Positions 1 through 8,780 of a stretch of DNA of 64,000 nucleotides are shown in pieces (position 1 is the first letter of the stretch; each line of letters begins with the position of its first letter). The position numbers and the translations under genes are program-made. Origin of the DNA: Clostridium nigeriense (GTDB lineage: Bacteria; Bacillota; Clostridia; Clostridiales; Clostridiaceae); assembly GCF_900086595.1 (NCBI RefSeq), contig NZ_LT575472.1, forward strand, positions 634,579 through 698,578. The letters run 5' to 3'. Under the pieces are notes generated by a model, which was not told the origin of the DNA, made no database searches, and saw nothing but the letters and a program-made list of their open reading frames with translations.

Positions 1-1
1 A

Positions 2-946
2 GCTTTAAATGGAACAGGGAGTATTAATCCTGATACAAAAGAAAAAATATTAAACTTATGTGAAGAGTTAGGATACACAAAAAATCCTATTAGTACATCA
101 TTAGCTTTAAAGAAAAGTAAAAGTATATATGCATTTATTGTAAAAACAAAGAAAGAGTTTTATGGAAATAGTATAAAAGCAGGATTTGAAAAGGCACAAA
201 ATGAGTTTAAATTTTATAAATATAAATTAAATATTATTGAAACTGATATTGATAAACCTGAAGAGCAAGTTATTGCTTTAAAAAATATTTTAAAAAAAGA
301 GCAAGTTGATGGAGTAATAATCATACCTTTAATCAAAGAAGAAATTATAAAAATAAAAAAAGAAAATGAAAAAACTGTTTTCATGGCTTTGGACATGCCT
401 TTAGATAGAAATACATACAGTGTATATTCAAATTATTTTAAGGCTGGAAGAATTACTGCAAACATTCTTTTAAATGCTTTAAATAAGGGAGATAAAATAC
501 TTCTTATTGATACTGAAGATGATAGAATATCATCAAAATTAGTTTTTGAGGGCTTTTATAGCAAAGTAGTAGAAAGTAAAAAGTGTGAAATTGTAGGTCC
601 AGTTTTTCAAAGTGATTTAAAAAATAATATAGATAGGGTTTTAGAAAAGTATCTAACTAGTGATATTGTGTCTTTATATAGTAGCAGGTTTTTAGTTGAT
701 ATGGTAGAAAGGGCAATTAATAGAGGAAATAATAATTTGAGAATAGTTGATAATGGTTTTTCAAATAATACAAAGCAATTAATTCGAGATGAAAAGGTTA
801 TAGCAACAGTTTCACAAAAGCATTCGGAATTAGGGTACCTAGTAGCGAAGTATATGTTTGAGTATTTATATAAAGATGTCAAACCTAAAAAAATTAATAA
901 TGAATATGAAAATACAATTATATTTAAAGAAAATTTGCCTTATTAA
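2..946 (+). CDS. LacI-family transcriptional regulator, 5' truncated
   Basis: The reading frame is open from base 2 to a TAA at 944-946, so the start and most of the N-terminal helix-turn-helix lie before the window. The first visible residues (ALNGTGSINPDTKEKI) match the end of a LacI-type DNA-binding domain, and the following region with STSLALKK matches its hinge. The rest is a periplasmic-binding-protein-like ligand domain of about 260 residues that would sense a sugar or sugar phosphate. An ABC sugar transporter and sialic acid lyase follow on the same strand, and paired palindromes with a central CG lie just downstream, so it probably represses this locus. The family call is firm; the effector is inferred. 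Confidence 0.85.
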   Translation, partial: ALNGTGSINPDTKEKILNLCEELGYTKNPISTSLALKKSKSIYAFIVKTKKEFYGNSIKAGFEKAQNEFKFYKYKLNIIETDIDKPEEQVIALKNILKKEQVDGVIIIPLIKEEIIKIKKENEKTVFMALDMPLDRNTYSVYSNYFKAGRITANILLNALNKGDKILLIDTEDDRISSKLVFEGFYSKVVESKKCEIVGPVFQSDLKNNIDRVLEKYLTSDIVSLYSSRFLVDMVERAINRGNNNLRIVDNGFSNNTKQLIRDEKVIATVSQKHSELGYLVAKYMFEYLYKDVKPKKINNEYENTIIFKENLPY

Positions 947-971
947 AAATGTGTATTTTATTTAGAAAAAT

Positions 972-983
972 GTTCACGAGAAC
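972..983. promoter_or_regulatory. Candidate LacI-type operator O1
   Basis: GTTCACGAGAAC is an imperfect palindrome with a central CG and GTTC/GAAC arms, the form typical of LacI-family operators. It lies 26 bases after the regulator stop codon and pairs with a second copy at 1024-1035; the centres are 52 bp apart, close to five helical turns. Confidence 0.55.
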
Positions 984-1014
984 TATTTATGAAATTTAAA
1001 ATAATATTTTTTTA

Positions 1015-1042
1015 TTGCTATTTGTTCTCGTGAAACTATAAA
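1015..1042 (+). promoter_or_regulatory. Candidate transporter promoter with operator O2 in the spacer
   Basis: TTGCTA (1015-1020), a 16-base spacer and TATAAA (1037-1042) form a reasonable sigma-A promoter. The spacer contains GTTCTCGTGAAA (1024-1035), the inverted partner of O1, so a bound LacI-type repressor would directly block polymerase. Start of transcription is inferred. Confidence 0.5.
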
Positions 1043-1128
1043 AATATTGTCTTTAAAAATATTAAAGTGTTTATAAGAAAATAAAAATATTTTCTTTAAA
1101 AATAAAATTATATTAGGGGGATTTATGA

Positions 1129-2460
1129 ATGAAAAAATTTAAGGTATTATCAACATTATTTTTAGCTACAACTATTACTACATCTATGTTTATAGGATGT
1201 GGAAGTAAAGGAAATGAAAATGCTGGAGGCGATAAGGGAGCTAGTGATAAACCAGTTGAAATAACTTGGTGGGCATTCCCTAACTTTGAAACTAAGGACG
1301 GAGTAGTTGGTAAATACGAAGAAGAACTAGCTGCCGCATTTACAGCTAAAAATCCTAATATTAAAGTTAATGTAGAAATGCTTTCATTTACAGGTGGTGG
1401 AGAAAAAATAAATGCAGCTATAGCTTCTAATTCAGCACCAGATGTTCTATATGATGCTCCAGGAAGAATAATAGATTACGCAAGACAAGGTGTTCTAGCT
1501 ACAGTAGATGATATGATTGCAGATTTAAAAGGAGATGTATCCGAATCTATATTACAAGGATGTAAATTAGAAGATAAGTATTATATGTATCCATTTAATA
1601 CTACAAACTTTATGATGTCAGTTAATAAGGATATGTTTAAAGAAGCAGGACTTTTAGACGTATTGCCATTAGGGAAAGAAGATAGAACATGGACAATAGA
1701 AGAGTTTGAAAAAGCTTTAAGAGCTATAAAGGCAGCAAAACCAGATGTAATTCCTCTAACATTCTATAGTAAGAGTACTGCAGGAGATCAAGGAACAAGA
1801 GCCTTTGTTGCAAATATATTTGGTGGAAGCGTTATGAATGAAGATCAAACTGCTTATACATTTGATTCTCCAGAAGCTATAAAGGCTATGGAATGGGTTA
1901 AGAAGGCAATTGATGAAGGACTTATTGGACAAGGAACAGAAGCTTTAGCATCAAGTGATGCAATTGATTTATACTTACAACAAAAAGCAGCTGTTACAAT
2001 ACTTTATTCAACAGGCTTATTAAAGAGCAATTTATCAAAGAAATCAGTTGCTTTTGAAGATGCATTAGTTCCAATTCCATCACCAGAAGGAAAACTTAAA
2101 TTAGAATCTTTAATTGGTGGATTATGTGTATTTGATAATAAAGATGAAGATAAGATTGCAGCATCAAAGAAGTTTATAGATTTCTTAGCTAATGATCCAG
2201 ATTGGCAATTAAAGAACTTAAAAGCAACTGGAACATTCTCAGTTAGAGATTCAGTTAAAAACATTTATGATGATGAAGAAATGAAATTTGCTGAAAGAAT
2301 GGGACAATATACAGCTAAATATTACAACACTGTAAATGGATTTGCTGAAATGAGAACTCATTGGTTCCCAGCTTTACAAGAAATCACTTTAGGACAAAAA
2401 TCTCCTGCAGAAGCATTAAAAGCTTATAATGAAAAGGCAAATGCGACCCTTAAAAAATAA
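1129..2460 (+). CDS. Extracellular solute-binding lipoprotein of a CUT1 sugar ABC transporter
   Basis: This 443-residue family 1 extracellular binding protein carries a lipoprotein signal peptide with lipobox FIGC and the acylated cysteine at residue 24, followed by a Gly/Ser/Lys-rich linker. It would be anchored outside the membrane and deliver sugar to the two permeases downstream. The start has a strong site (AGGGGG) upstream. The sequence ITWWAFPNF and the alternating two-lobe pattern are typical of carbohydrate binders. A large hairpin separates it from the permeases, which would favour excess binding protein. The adjacent nanA suggests sialic acid or a sialylated glycan as substrate; this is inferred from context only. 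Confidence 0.9.
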   Translation: MKKFKVLSTLFLATTITTSMFIGCGSKGNENAGGDKGASDKPVEITWWAFPNFETKDGVVGKYEEELAAAFTAKNPNIKVNVEMLSFTGGGEKINAAIASNSAPDVLYDAPGRIIDYARQGVLATVDDMIADLKGDVSESILQGCKLEDKYYMYPFNTTNFMMSVNKDMFKEAGLLDVLPLGKEDRTWTIEEFEKALRAIKAAKPDVIPLTFYSKSTAGDQGTRAFVANIFGGSVMNEDQTAYTFDSPEAIKAMEWVKKAIDEGLIGQGTEALASSDAIDLYLQQKAAVTILYSTGLLKSNLSKKSVAFEDALVPIPSPEGKLKLESLIGGLCVFDNKDEDKIAASKKFIDFLANDPDWQLKNLKATGTFSVRDSVKNIYDDEEMKFAERMGQYTAKYYNTVNGFAEMRTHWFPALQEITLGQKSPAEALKAYNEKANATLKK

Positions 2461-2473
2461 TATATAAATTTAG

Positions 2474-2514
2474 AAATAATATTGATGGAGGAAATCCCTC
2501 CATCGATATTATTT
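2474..2514 (+). other. Intercistronic hairpin
   Basis: An 18-bp stem with one G-T pair (arms 2474-2491 and 2497-2514) closes a 5-base loop. There is no long T-run after it. In this position, after the binding-protein gene and before the permeases, it probably stabilises the upstream mRNA or attenuates read-through, giving more binding protein than permease. Confidence 0.7.
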
Positions 2515-2542
2515 AATTATAAAGGAGGTAGGCTTATACAGC

Positions 2543-3469
2543 ATGGTTACAGAAGTATTAGATAAAAAGCATACTAAAATCAAAGTAAATAAACATTCAA
2601 AAATGGCTAAAAAAGAATGGTTAGCAGCATATTTATTCCTACTACCAGCAGCAATTTTCTTTTTAGGTTTTGTAATATTACCTATGATAGGTGGATTAGT
2701 AATAAGTTTCTTTAATTATGGACCTAGAACATCAGAGTTTATAGGTTTACAAAATTATATACAAATCGCAAAGGATCCAGTATTTATTAAATCTCTATGG
2801 AATACATTATTTTTAGTTGTTGGAAATGTACCAATAGTTGTTGTATTCTCTATGTTTGTTTCTTTAACTATATATAAAAGATCATCTAAGGTAAGATCAT
2901 TCTTTAGATCAATATTTTATTTACCAGCAATAGCATCTGTAGTTAGTATTACAGTTGTATGGGGATGGATATTCCACCCGAATTATGGAATTTTAAATTA
3001 TGTTTTAAGTTTATTTGGAGTTGAACCTCAAGTTTGGCTTGGAAATCCAAGTATTGCAAAATGGGCAATACTAATTGTATTGGTTACTTTATCAGTAGGG
3101 CAACCTATAGTTTTATATATGGCTTCTTTAGGAAATATACCTAAGGATTATTTAGAAGCAGCAGAAATAGATGGGGCAAATAGTAGACAAGTATTTTTAA
3201 ATATAACATGGCCATTATTAAAACCTACTACACTTTACATTGTTATTATAACAACAATAAATTCATTCCAATGCTTCTCATTAATTCAGTTATTAACAGC
3301 TGGAGGACCAAATTATGCAACTACAACCATAATGTATCAAGTATATGAAAGATCATTTACTTTAGGACAATATGGATTAGCATCATCAATGGGTGTGGTA
3401 CTAGCTATAATAGTTATGGCTATATCAGTTGTTCAATACAAATATTTGGGAACAGATGTAGAATATTAG
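2543..3469 (+). CDS. Sugar ABC transporter permease (MalF/UgpA type)
   Basis: This 308-residue inner-membrane permease has about six transmembrane segments and the cytoplasmic EAA loop (EAAEIDGANSRQVF, about residues 204-217) that docks the ATPase. It forms a heterodimer with the next gene product. The start ATG lies an unusually long 14 bases after an AGGAGG site, with no better in-frame start between. The cytosolic N-terminus is lysine-rich (residues 8-25). No ATPase gene is in the cluster, so a shared MsmK/MalK-type ATPase elsewhere is presumably used, as is usual for CUT1 systems in Firmicutes. Confidence 0.9.
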   Translation: MVTEVLDKKHTKIKVNKHSKMAKKEWLAAYLFLLPAAIFFLGFVILPMIGGLVISFFNYGPRTSEFIGLQNYIQIAKDPVFIKSLWNTLFLVVGNVPIVVVFSMFVSLTIYKRSSKVRSFFRSIFYLPAIASVVSITVVWGWIFHPNYGILNYVLSLFGVEPQVWLGNPSIAKWAILIVLVTLSVGQPIVLYMASLGNIPKDYLEAAEIDGANSRQVFLNITWPLLKPTTLYIVIITTINSFQCFSLIQLLTAGGPNYATTTIMYQVYERSFTLGQYGLASSMGVVLAIIVMAISVVQYKYLGTDVEY

Positions 3470-3487
3470 AGGGGAGAAGGGTTAGGT

Positions 3488-4354
3488 ATGTTTAATAAAA
3501 AGAAAAAGGAAAAAGAAGAGCTATATGACTGGAGAAGTCAGTGGACACCAAAACATATTGTTTCATTAATAATACTATGTATATTTACAGTTATTTTTAT
3601 ATTTCCTTTTTATTGGATTATAACAGGTGCGTTTAAGGATCAAGCAGCAGCTTTATCTATACCACCACAATGGTGGCCAGCAAAGCCAACTATGGCAAAT
3701 TGGATAAATCTATCAAAGCAACCACTTGTAAGATGGACTTTTAATAGCTTTTTTATAGCAATTTCAACAACATTTTTAGTTTGCTTAACATCAGCTCTTG
3801 CAGGATATGTTTTAGCTAAAAAGAGATTCCCAGGCAGAAAGCTAATATTCTGGTTACTAATAGGAGCTATGGCATTACCAAAGCAAGTTATAATGGTGCC
3901 TTTATTTACAATATTAACAAAGTTACATTGGATAGATACTTATAAATCATTAATTTTACCAGCAGTAGGATGGCCTTTTGGTATATTTTTAATGAAACAA
4001 TTTAGTGAAACTATACCATCTGAGTTAATAGAAGCTGCGAAAATTGATGGATGTTCGGAGCTTAGAATATTTAGAAATATAGTATTACCTATAGTTAAGC
4101 CAGGAGTAGCAGCGCTAGCAATATTCACATTTATTAGTTCATGGAATGACTATTTCATGCAATTAATACTAATTAGAAGTAAAACTATGCAAACTTTACC
4201 TTTAGGTATAGCAACTATGCAATTAGAATTTACAACAGATTATGGATTAATGATGACTGGAGCAGCTTTAGCATCAATTCCTATGATTATAATATTTTTA
4301 ATATTCCAAAAGTCCTTTACTCAAGGAATTACAATTGGGGCTGTAAAAGGTTAA
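3488..4354 (+). CDS. Sugar ABC transporter permease (MalG/UgpE type)
   Basis: This 288-residue permease is the second half of the transporter channel. It starts 18 bases after its partner. About six transmembrane helices are visible, and the EAA loop (EAAKIDGCSELRIF, about residues 180-193) is intact. The N-terminus is highly charged, cytosolic and has a KKKKEKEE run. It would pair with the upstream permease and bind an ATPase encoded elsewhere. Substrate is unknown from sequence; the downstream sialic acid lyase points to sialic acid, ManNAc or a related host sugar. Confidence 0.9.
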   Translation: MFNKKKKEKEELYDWRSQWTPKHIVSLIILCIFTVIFIFPFYWIITGAFKDQAAALSIPPQWWPAKPTMANWINLSKQPLVRWTFNSFFIAISTTFLVCLTSALAGYVLAKKRFPGRKLIFWLLIGAMALPKQVIMVPLFTILTKLHWIDTYKSLILPAVGWPFGIFLMKQFSETIPSELIEAAKIDGCSELRIFRNIVLPIVKPGVAALAIFTFISSWNDYFMQLILIRSKTMQTLPLGIATMQLEFTTDYGLMMTGAALASIPMIIIFLIFQKSFTQGITIGAVKG

Positions 4355-4403
4355 AGAATTGTACTAATAGTGATGGTTTTTAAGTTTCATTCTATACAAA
4401 AAA

Positions 4404-4415
4404 GTTCTCGCGGGC
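4404..4415. promoter_or_regulatory. Possible third LacI-type operator before nanA
   Basis: GTTCTCGCGGGC matches 9 of 12 positions of the two palindromes at 972 and 1024, with one good half-site and the central CG. It lies 130 bases before nanA. It could place nanA under the same regulator, but the second half-site is poor. Confidence 0.3.
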
Positions 4416-4544
4416 ATTATGAATTTAATAAGTATTGAGCAAAAGATAGAGTTAAATACAGAACTACAAAAGTTAGATATATAGTTGATAAGAATTTTAA
4501 AGTATAAATAGGTATTAATAATTTAATGTATTGGAGTGAGTTAA

Positions 4545-5411
4545 ATGAAAGGATTATTTTCAGCATTATTAGTTTCTTTTGATAAGGATGGAAGTATAAA
4601 TGAAAAAGGACTAAGAGAAATAGTAAGATATAATATTGATGTATGTAAAGTAGATGGATTATATGTTGGAGGAAGCACAGGAGAAAACTTCATGCTTTCT
4701 ACTGAAGAAAAGAAAGAGGTTTTTAGAATTGCAAGGGATGAAGCAAAGGATAGCGTGAAATTAATTGCACAAGTGGGATCTATAAACTTAAAGGAAGCAT
4801 TAGATCTTGCAAAGTATGCAACGGATTTAGGATATAATGCAATATCTGCAGTTACACCATTTTATTATAAATTTGACTTTGAAGAAATAAAGAATTATTA
4901 CAATACTATAGTTAATTCTGTAGATAATAAAATGATTATTTATTCAATACCTTTTTTAACAGGAGTGAACTTATCTGTAGATCAATTTAGAGAGTTGTTT
5001 GAGAATGAAAAAATAATTGGAATTAAGTTTACAGCAGGAGATTTTTACTTGCTAGAAAGAGTAAGAAAGGCTTTCCCAGATAAGCTCATATATTCAGGTT
5101 TTGATGAAATGCTATTACCAGCAGTTGCTCTAGGGGTTGATGGAGCAATAGGGTCAACTTACAATTTAAATGGGGTAAGAGCAAGGCAAATATTTGATCT
5201 AGTTAAGGAAGGAAGACTTAAAGAAGCAAATGAAGTTCAAAGTTTAACTAATGATTTTATAAGCGATGTAATAGATAATGGATTATATAATACTCTAAAA
5301 TTAATATTACAAGAAAAAGGTGTGGATGCTGGATATTGTAGAGCACCATTTAAACATCATACAGAAAAGCAAATAGAAAGAAGTAAAGAAATTGCAAGTA
5401 AATATTTTTAG
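4545..5411 (+). CDS. nanA: N-acetylneuraminate lyase
   Basis: This enzyme cleaves N-acetylneuraminate to N-acetylmannosamine and pyruvate, the first cytosolic step of sialic acid use. The 288-residue length is right for the family. Visible features are the substrate loop GGSTGEN (42-48), the catalytic tyrosine Y133 in YSIP, and the Schiff-base lysine K161 in GIKFTAGD. The GSTGEN/YSIP/DGAIGST combination fits NanA rather than dihydrodipicolinate synthase (DapA), and the sequence closely resembles the Clostridium perfringens enzyme as I remember it. It sits alone after the ABC transporter, with a 190-base gap holding a possible operator, and ends in a good terminator. nanE and nanK are not in the window. 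Confidence 0.92.
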   Translation: MKGLFSALLVSFDKDGSINEKGLREIVRYNIDVCKVDGLYVGGSTGENFMLSTEEKKEVFRIARDEAKDSVKLIAQVGSINLKEALDLAKYATDLGYNAISAVTPFYYKFDFEEIKNYYNTIVNSVDNKMIIYSIPFLTGVNLSVDQFRELFENEKIIGIKFTAGDFYLLERVRKAFPDKLIYSGFDEMLLPAVALGVDGAIGSTYNLNGVRARQIFDLVKEGRLKEANEVQSLTNDFISDVIDNGLYNTLKLILQEKGVDAGYCRAPFKHHTEKQIERSKEIASKYF

Positions 5412-5453
5412 TAGTGATATATAAATAGGCATTATTACTATTAGAATATGTAT

Positions 5454-5497
5454 AAAAAGATGACTTAATAAAATAAGGCATCTTTTTCTTTTTTTAA
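5454..5497 (+). terminator. Rho-independent terminator after nanA
   Basis: The arms AAAAAGATG and CATCTTTTT, with an inner CTTA/TAAG pair, form a hairpin followed by a T-rich tail ending near 5495. Confidence 0.8.
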
Positions 5498-5553
5498 TAT
5501 TTTAACTTATATAAATAAAAGCTATAATAAATTATATTAAAGGGGGCTTAAAA

Positions 5554-6552
5554 ATGGATATAGGAATAATAGGCTTTGGAGGAGTAGGTAAAGCCTTTAT
5601 AGATTTATTAATAAAGAAGGAAGAGTATCTAAAAAAAATTGGATTAAACATAAATGTAAAATATATTATAAAAAGCAATGGCGGAATTTATAATAGTAGG
5701 GGAATTAATCTTAAAGATATAATAAACAAAAATTATAGGTTAGAAGATTGTGGTTTTAAAGATAATATAAATATAAATACTATAATTAAAAATAAAGATA
5801 TAGATACTTTAATTGAGCTTACAAGTACTAATATTGAAACTGGTGAACCTGGATTAAATCATATTAAACTAGCATTAGAAAATGGAATAAACGTAGTTAC
5901 TGGCAATAAGGGGCCTATATTGTTAGAATATAATATTTTAAAGAAAATAGCTGATAAAAATAATGTTAGATTAGGGATAGGTTGCACCATTGGAGGAGCA
6001 TTGCCATCTGTAAATGTAGGAAGTTTTGATATAGCAGGAGCTGAAATACTTTCTATTGAAGGAGTATTAAATGGAACTAGTAATTTCATTTTAAATGAAA
6101 TGTATGAGAGAGAAATAGATTATAAAGAAGGACTAAATGAAGCAATAAGATTAGGCATTGCAGAAGCAAATTATAAGTTAGATGTTGAAGGATATGATAC
6201 TGCTTCTAAGATATTAATTTTGGCTAATGTATTAATGAATTCTAATATATCTATAAAAGATATAGAAATTAAAGGGATAAATAAATTAGAAAAAAGTTAT
6301 ATATTAAAAGAAAAATCTAAGGGAAATAAAATTAAGTTAATGGGTAAGGTTTATAGAGAAGATAATTTAATAAAGGCTTATGTAAGACCAGAAGTGGTGG
6401 ATATAAGTCATCCTTTATATTTTGTAGATAATAAAAATAAAGGTGTTTTATATAGGACGGATACTTTGGGGGATATAAGTATAATTGGAGGAGCATCTGG
6501 GACAATAAATGCCGCTGCAGCAATTTTACGAGATATAATTAATTTAAAATAA
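5554..6552 (+). CDS. hom: Homoserine dehydrogenase, short form without ACT domain
   Basis: Reduces aspartate semialdehyde to homoserine with NAD(P)H, the branch point to threonine and methionine. The N-terminal Rossmann motif GIIGFGGVGKA is at residues 4-14. The conserved TGNKGP lysine, NGTSNFIL and the EANYKLDVEG segment of the catalytic domain are all present. At 332 residues it lacks the C-terminal ACT regulatory domain of longer enzymes, so classical threonine feedback through that domain is not expected. It starts after an AAAGGGGG site, and the cyclo-ligase gene follows 25 bases later. Just downstream lies the SAM-controlled methionine gene, consistent with a homocysteine/methionine route. 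Confidence 0.85.
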   Translation: MDIGIIGFGGVGKAFIDLLIKKEEYLKKIGLNINVKYIIKSNGGIYNSRGINLKDIINKNYRLEDCGFKDNININTIIKNKDIDTLIELTSTNIETGEPGLNHIKLALENGINVVTGNKGPILLEYNILKKIADKNNVRLGIGCTIGGALPSVNVGSFDIAGAEILSIEGVLNGTSNFILNEMYEREIDYKEGLNEAIRLGIAEANYKLDVEGYDTASKILILANVLMNSNISIKDIEIKGINKLEKSYILKEKSKGNKIKLMGKVYREDNLIKAYVRPEVVDISHPLYFVDNKNKGVLYRTDTLGDISIIGGASGTINAAAAILRDIINLK

Positions 6553-6576
6553 GTATTAAGAGTTTAAGGAGGGTAT

Positions 6577-7155
6577 ATGAATAAAGAAGAAAAGAGGCTT
6601 TTAAGAAATAGAATTTTAGATATTAGAAATTCCTTAGATAAAGATACTAAAAGCTTTATGGATAATGAAATTTATAATAGGTTAATAAAATCTGAACTTT
6701 ATTTAAAAGCTAAGAGCATATTTATTTACATAAACTTTGGAAGTGAAATAGATACAATGAGTATAATTAATAAAGCCTTAGAGGATGGCAAGGATGTGTA
6801 TATACCTAAAATATATAGAGATAATAAATCTATGAAAGCCATAAAAATAAATGGTTTTAAAGATTTAGAGAAAAATTCTATGGGAATACTAGAACCAATT
6901 AATGATAGTAGTTATATTAGTAAAGAAAAATTGGATTTAATTATAGTTCCTGGAGCAGTATTCGATTTAAGTGGTAATAGGATTGGATATGGAGGAGGAT
7001 ATTATGACAGATATTTAGAACCTATAGAAAATATAAATAATAAATTAGTATTAGCTTATGAGCTTCAAATTGTAGATTTTATAGATTCTGAAAGTCATGA
7101 TATTAAGTTTGATTATGTAATAACTAATACAAAATTTAGAAAAATTAAAAAATAA
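6577..7155 (+). CDS. 5-formyltetrahydrofolate cyclo-ligase
   Basis: Converts 5-formyl-THF to 5,10-methenyl-THF with ATP, returning stored folate to the one-carbon pool. The 192-residue protein starts with the typical basic N-terminus (KEEKRLLRNRIL) and carries the family signature PGAVFDLSGNRIGYGGGYYD near residues 126-145, which includes the glycine-rich nucleotide-binding loop. It has a clear AGGAGGG ribosome site and probably shares a transcript with hom. The one-carbon role fits the methionine-related neighbours on both sides. Confidence 0.9.
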   Translation: MNKEEKRLLRNRILDIRNSLDKDTKSFMDNEIYNRLIKSELYLKAKSIFIYINFGSEIDTMSIINKALEDGKDVYIPKIYRDNKSMKAIKINGFKDLEKNSMGILEPINDSSYISKEKLDLIIVPGAVFDLSGNRIGYGGGYYDRYLEPIENINNKLVLAYELQIVDFIDSESHDIKFDYVITNTKFRKIKK

Positions 7156-7158
7156 TAG

Positions 7159-7186
7159 TTGAAATTAGAAAAAACTAGTGTATAAT
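7159..7186 (+). promoter_or_regulatory. Promoter of the SAM-I leader
   Basis: TTGAAA (7159-7164), a 16-base spacer and TATAAT (7181-7186) lie about 25 bases before the SAM-I aptamer, so transcription would start just upstream of its P1 stem. Confidence 0.75.
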
Positions 7187-7211
7187 ATGATTATAATTAA
7201 ATAGTTAGTTA

Positions 7212-7330
7212 CTTTATTAAGAATGGTGGAGGGACTGGCCCTGTGAAACCTAGCAACCTACTATGTTTGATTTTTATTTTATAAATAGTGTGGTGCTAAA
7301 TCCTGCAAGCTTAGCTTGATAAATAAGGTT
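7212..7330 (+). ncRNA. SAM-I (S-box) riboswitch
   Basis: The conserved S-box core is present: GGTGGAGGGACTGGCCC, then GAAACCTAGCAACC, then GGTGCTAAATCCTGC, and a closing strand that pairs with the first (CTTTATTAAG with CTTGATAAATAAG). It binds S-adenosylmethionine and would stop transcription of the sulfhydrylase gene when SAM is plentiful, using the terminator at 7365. Confidence 0.95.
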
Positions 7331-7364
7331 TTTTATAAAAATTTATTTAGTAAATAGAGTGTTT

Positions 7365-7396
7365 TAGGTTGCTTCTTATTGGAGTAACCTTTTTTG
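7365..7396 (+). terminator. Regulated terminator of the SAM-I riboswitch
   Basis: The stem (AGGTTGCTTC with GGAGTAACCT, one G-T pair) is followed by seven T residues. It sits between the aptamer and the coding sequence, the expected place for the SAM-dependent terminator. Confidence 0.85.
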
Positions 7397-7444
7397 TTTA
7401 ATTATAAAAGCAATGAGCAATAAAGAAAAAAGGGGGCCTTATAT

Positions 7445-8722
7445 ATGAGTAAGAACTGGGAAAAAGGAACTATATGTATCCAAGGGGGCTATACACCGAA
7501 GGCTGGGGAACCTAGGGTGTTACCAATATTTCAAACAGCAACATATAAGTATGATGATCCAGATCATTTAGCAAGTCTTTTTAACTTAGAAGCAGAGGGG
7601 CATTTATACAGTAGAATATCGAATCCTACTGTAGCTGCTTTAGAAGATAAGTTTGCTAAATTGCAAGGTGGCGTAGGGGCAGTAGCTACCTCATCTGGTC
7701 AAGCGGCAGTATTATATGCAATATTAAATATATGTAAAGTTGGGGATCATATTATATCTGCTGCAACACTATATGGTGGAACGGTTAATTTATTTACTGT
7801 TAATTTAAAGAAAATGGGTATAGAAGTAACATTTGTAGATCCAGAAGCAAGTAAGGAAGAAATACTTGCATGTGCAAGGGAAAATACAAAAGCAATTTAT
7901 GGAGAAACTATTGGAAATCCGGGGCTAAATATTTTAGATTTTGATAAATTTTCACAGGTTGCAAAGGAATTGAAAATTCCATTTATAGTAGATAATACTG
8001 TTGGAACACCTTATTTGTGCAATCCATTTGAACATGGGGTAAACATAGTTGTTCATTCTACAACAAAATATGCTGATGGGCATGCTCAAAGCATTGGGGG
8101 AATAGTAGTAGATGGAGGTAACTTTGATTGGGCAAATGGTAAATTTAATGAATTTGTAGAGCCTGATCCAAGCTATCATGGAATAAAATATGTTGAAACC
8201 TTTGGAAATGCAGCTTATATTACTAAATTAAGAGTAACTTTAGGTAGAGATTTGGGGGCTTGCCAAAGTCCATTTAATGCATATTTGACTAATTTAGGGC
8301 TTGAAACTCTTCATTTAAGAATGGAAAGACACTCAGAAAATGCTCTAGAGCTTGCAAAGTGGTTAGAAAAACACCCTAAGATTAAGTGGGTTAATTATCC
8401 TTACTTAGAATCAAGTAAGGAATATGAAAAGGCTAAAAAATATCTAAAGGGTGGGGGAAGTGGACTACTAACCTTTGGAATAGATGGAGATATTGAAACA
8501 GCAAAGAAATTTACTAAAGCATTGAGTTTAGTAGCTTTAGTTGTAACTTTGGGTGATGTTAGAAGTTGTCTTTTACATCCTGCTACCACAACCCATAGTC
8601 AATTATCAGAAGAGGAACAAATTGCAAGTGGAGTTACTCCGGATTTAATGAGGGTATCTATAGGAATTGAAGATATAAATGATATAATTGAAGATTTTAA
8701 ACAAGCGTTAGAATCAATATAG
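7445..8722 (+). CDS. O-acetylhomoserine sulfhydrylase
   Basis: A PLP-dependent Cys/Met-metabolism enzyme that makes homocysteine from O-acetylhomoserine and sulfide. At 425 residues it matches the longer MetY/MET17 group rather than the shorter MetB/MetC enzymes. The PLP lysine is K208 in HSTTKYADGHA, and the N-terminal signature FQTATYKYDDPDHLA and active-site TSSGQAA are present. Start ATG follows an AAGGGGG site. The SAM-I riboswitch directly upstream places it firmly in methionine synthesis. Confidence 0.92.
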   Translation: MSKNWEKGTICIQGGYTPKAGEPRVLPIFQTATYKYDDPDHLASLFNLEAEGHLYSRISNPTVAALEDKFAKLQGGVGAVATSSGQAAVLYAILNICKVGDHIISAATLYGGTVNLFTVNLKKMGIEVTFVDPEASKEEILACARENTKAIYGETIGNPGLNILDFDKFSQVAKELKIPFIVDNTVGTPYLCNPFEHGVNIVVHSTTKYADGHAQSIGGIVVDGGNFDWANGKFNEFVEPDPSYHGIKYVETFGNAAYITKLRVTLGRDLGACQSPFNAYLTNLGLETLHLRMERHSENALELAKWLEKHPKIKWVNYPYLESSKEYEKAKKYLKGGGSGLLTFGIDGDIETAKKFTKALSLVALVVTLGDVRSCLLHPATTTHSQLSEEEQIASGVTPDLMRVSIGIEDINDIIEDFKQALESI

Positions 8723-8728
8723 GAAGTT

Positions 8729-8780
8729 AAAAAACCATTATTTAACATAGTATATATGTAAGATAATGGTTTTTAATTTT
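8729..8780 (+). terminator. Terminator after the sulfhydrylase gene
   Basis: An inverted repeat of about 12 bp (AAAACCATTAT with ATAATGGTTTT) has a 20-base loop and is followed by a T-rich tail. Confidence 0.7.
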
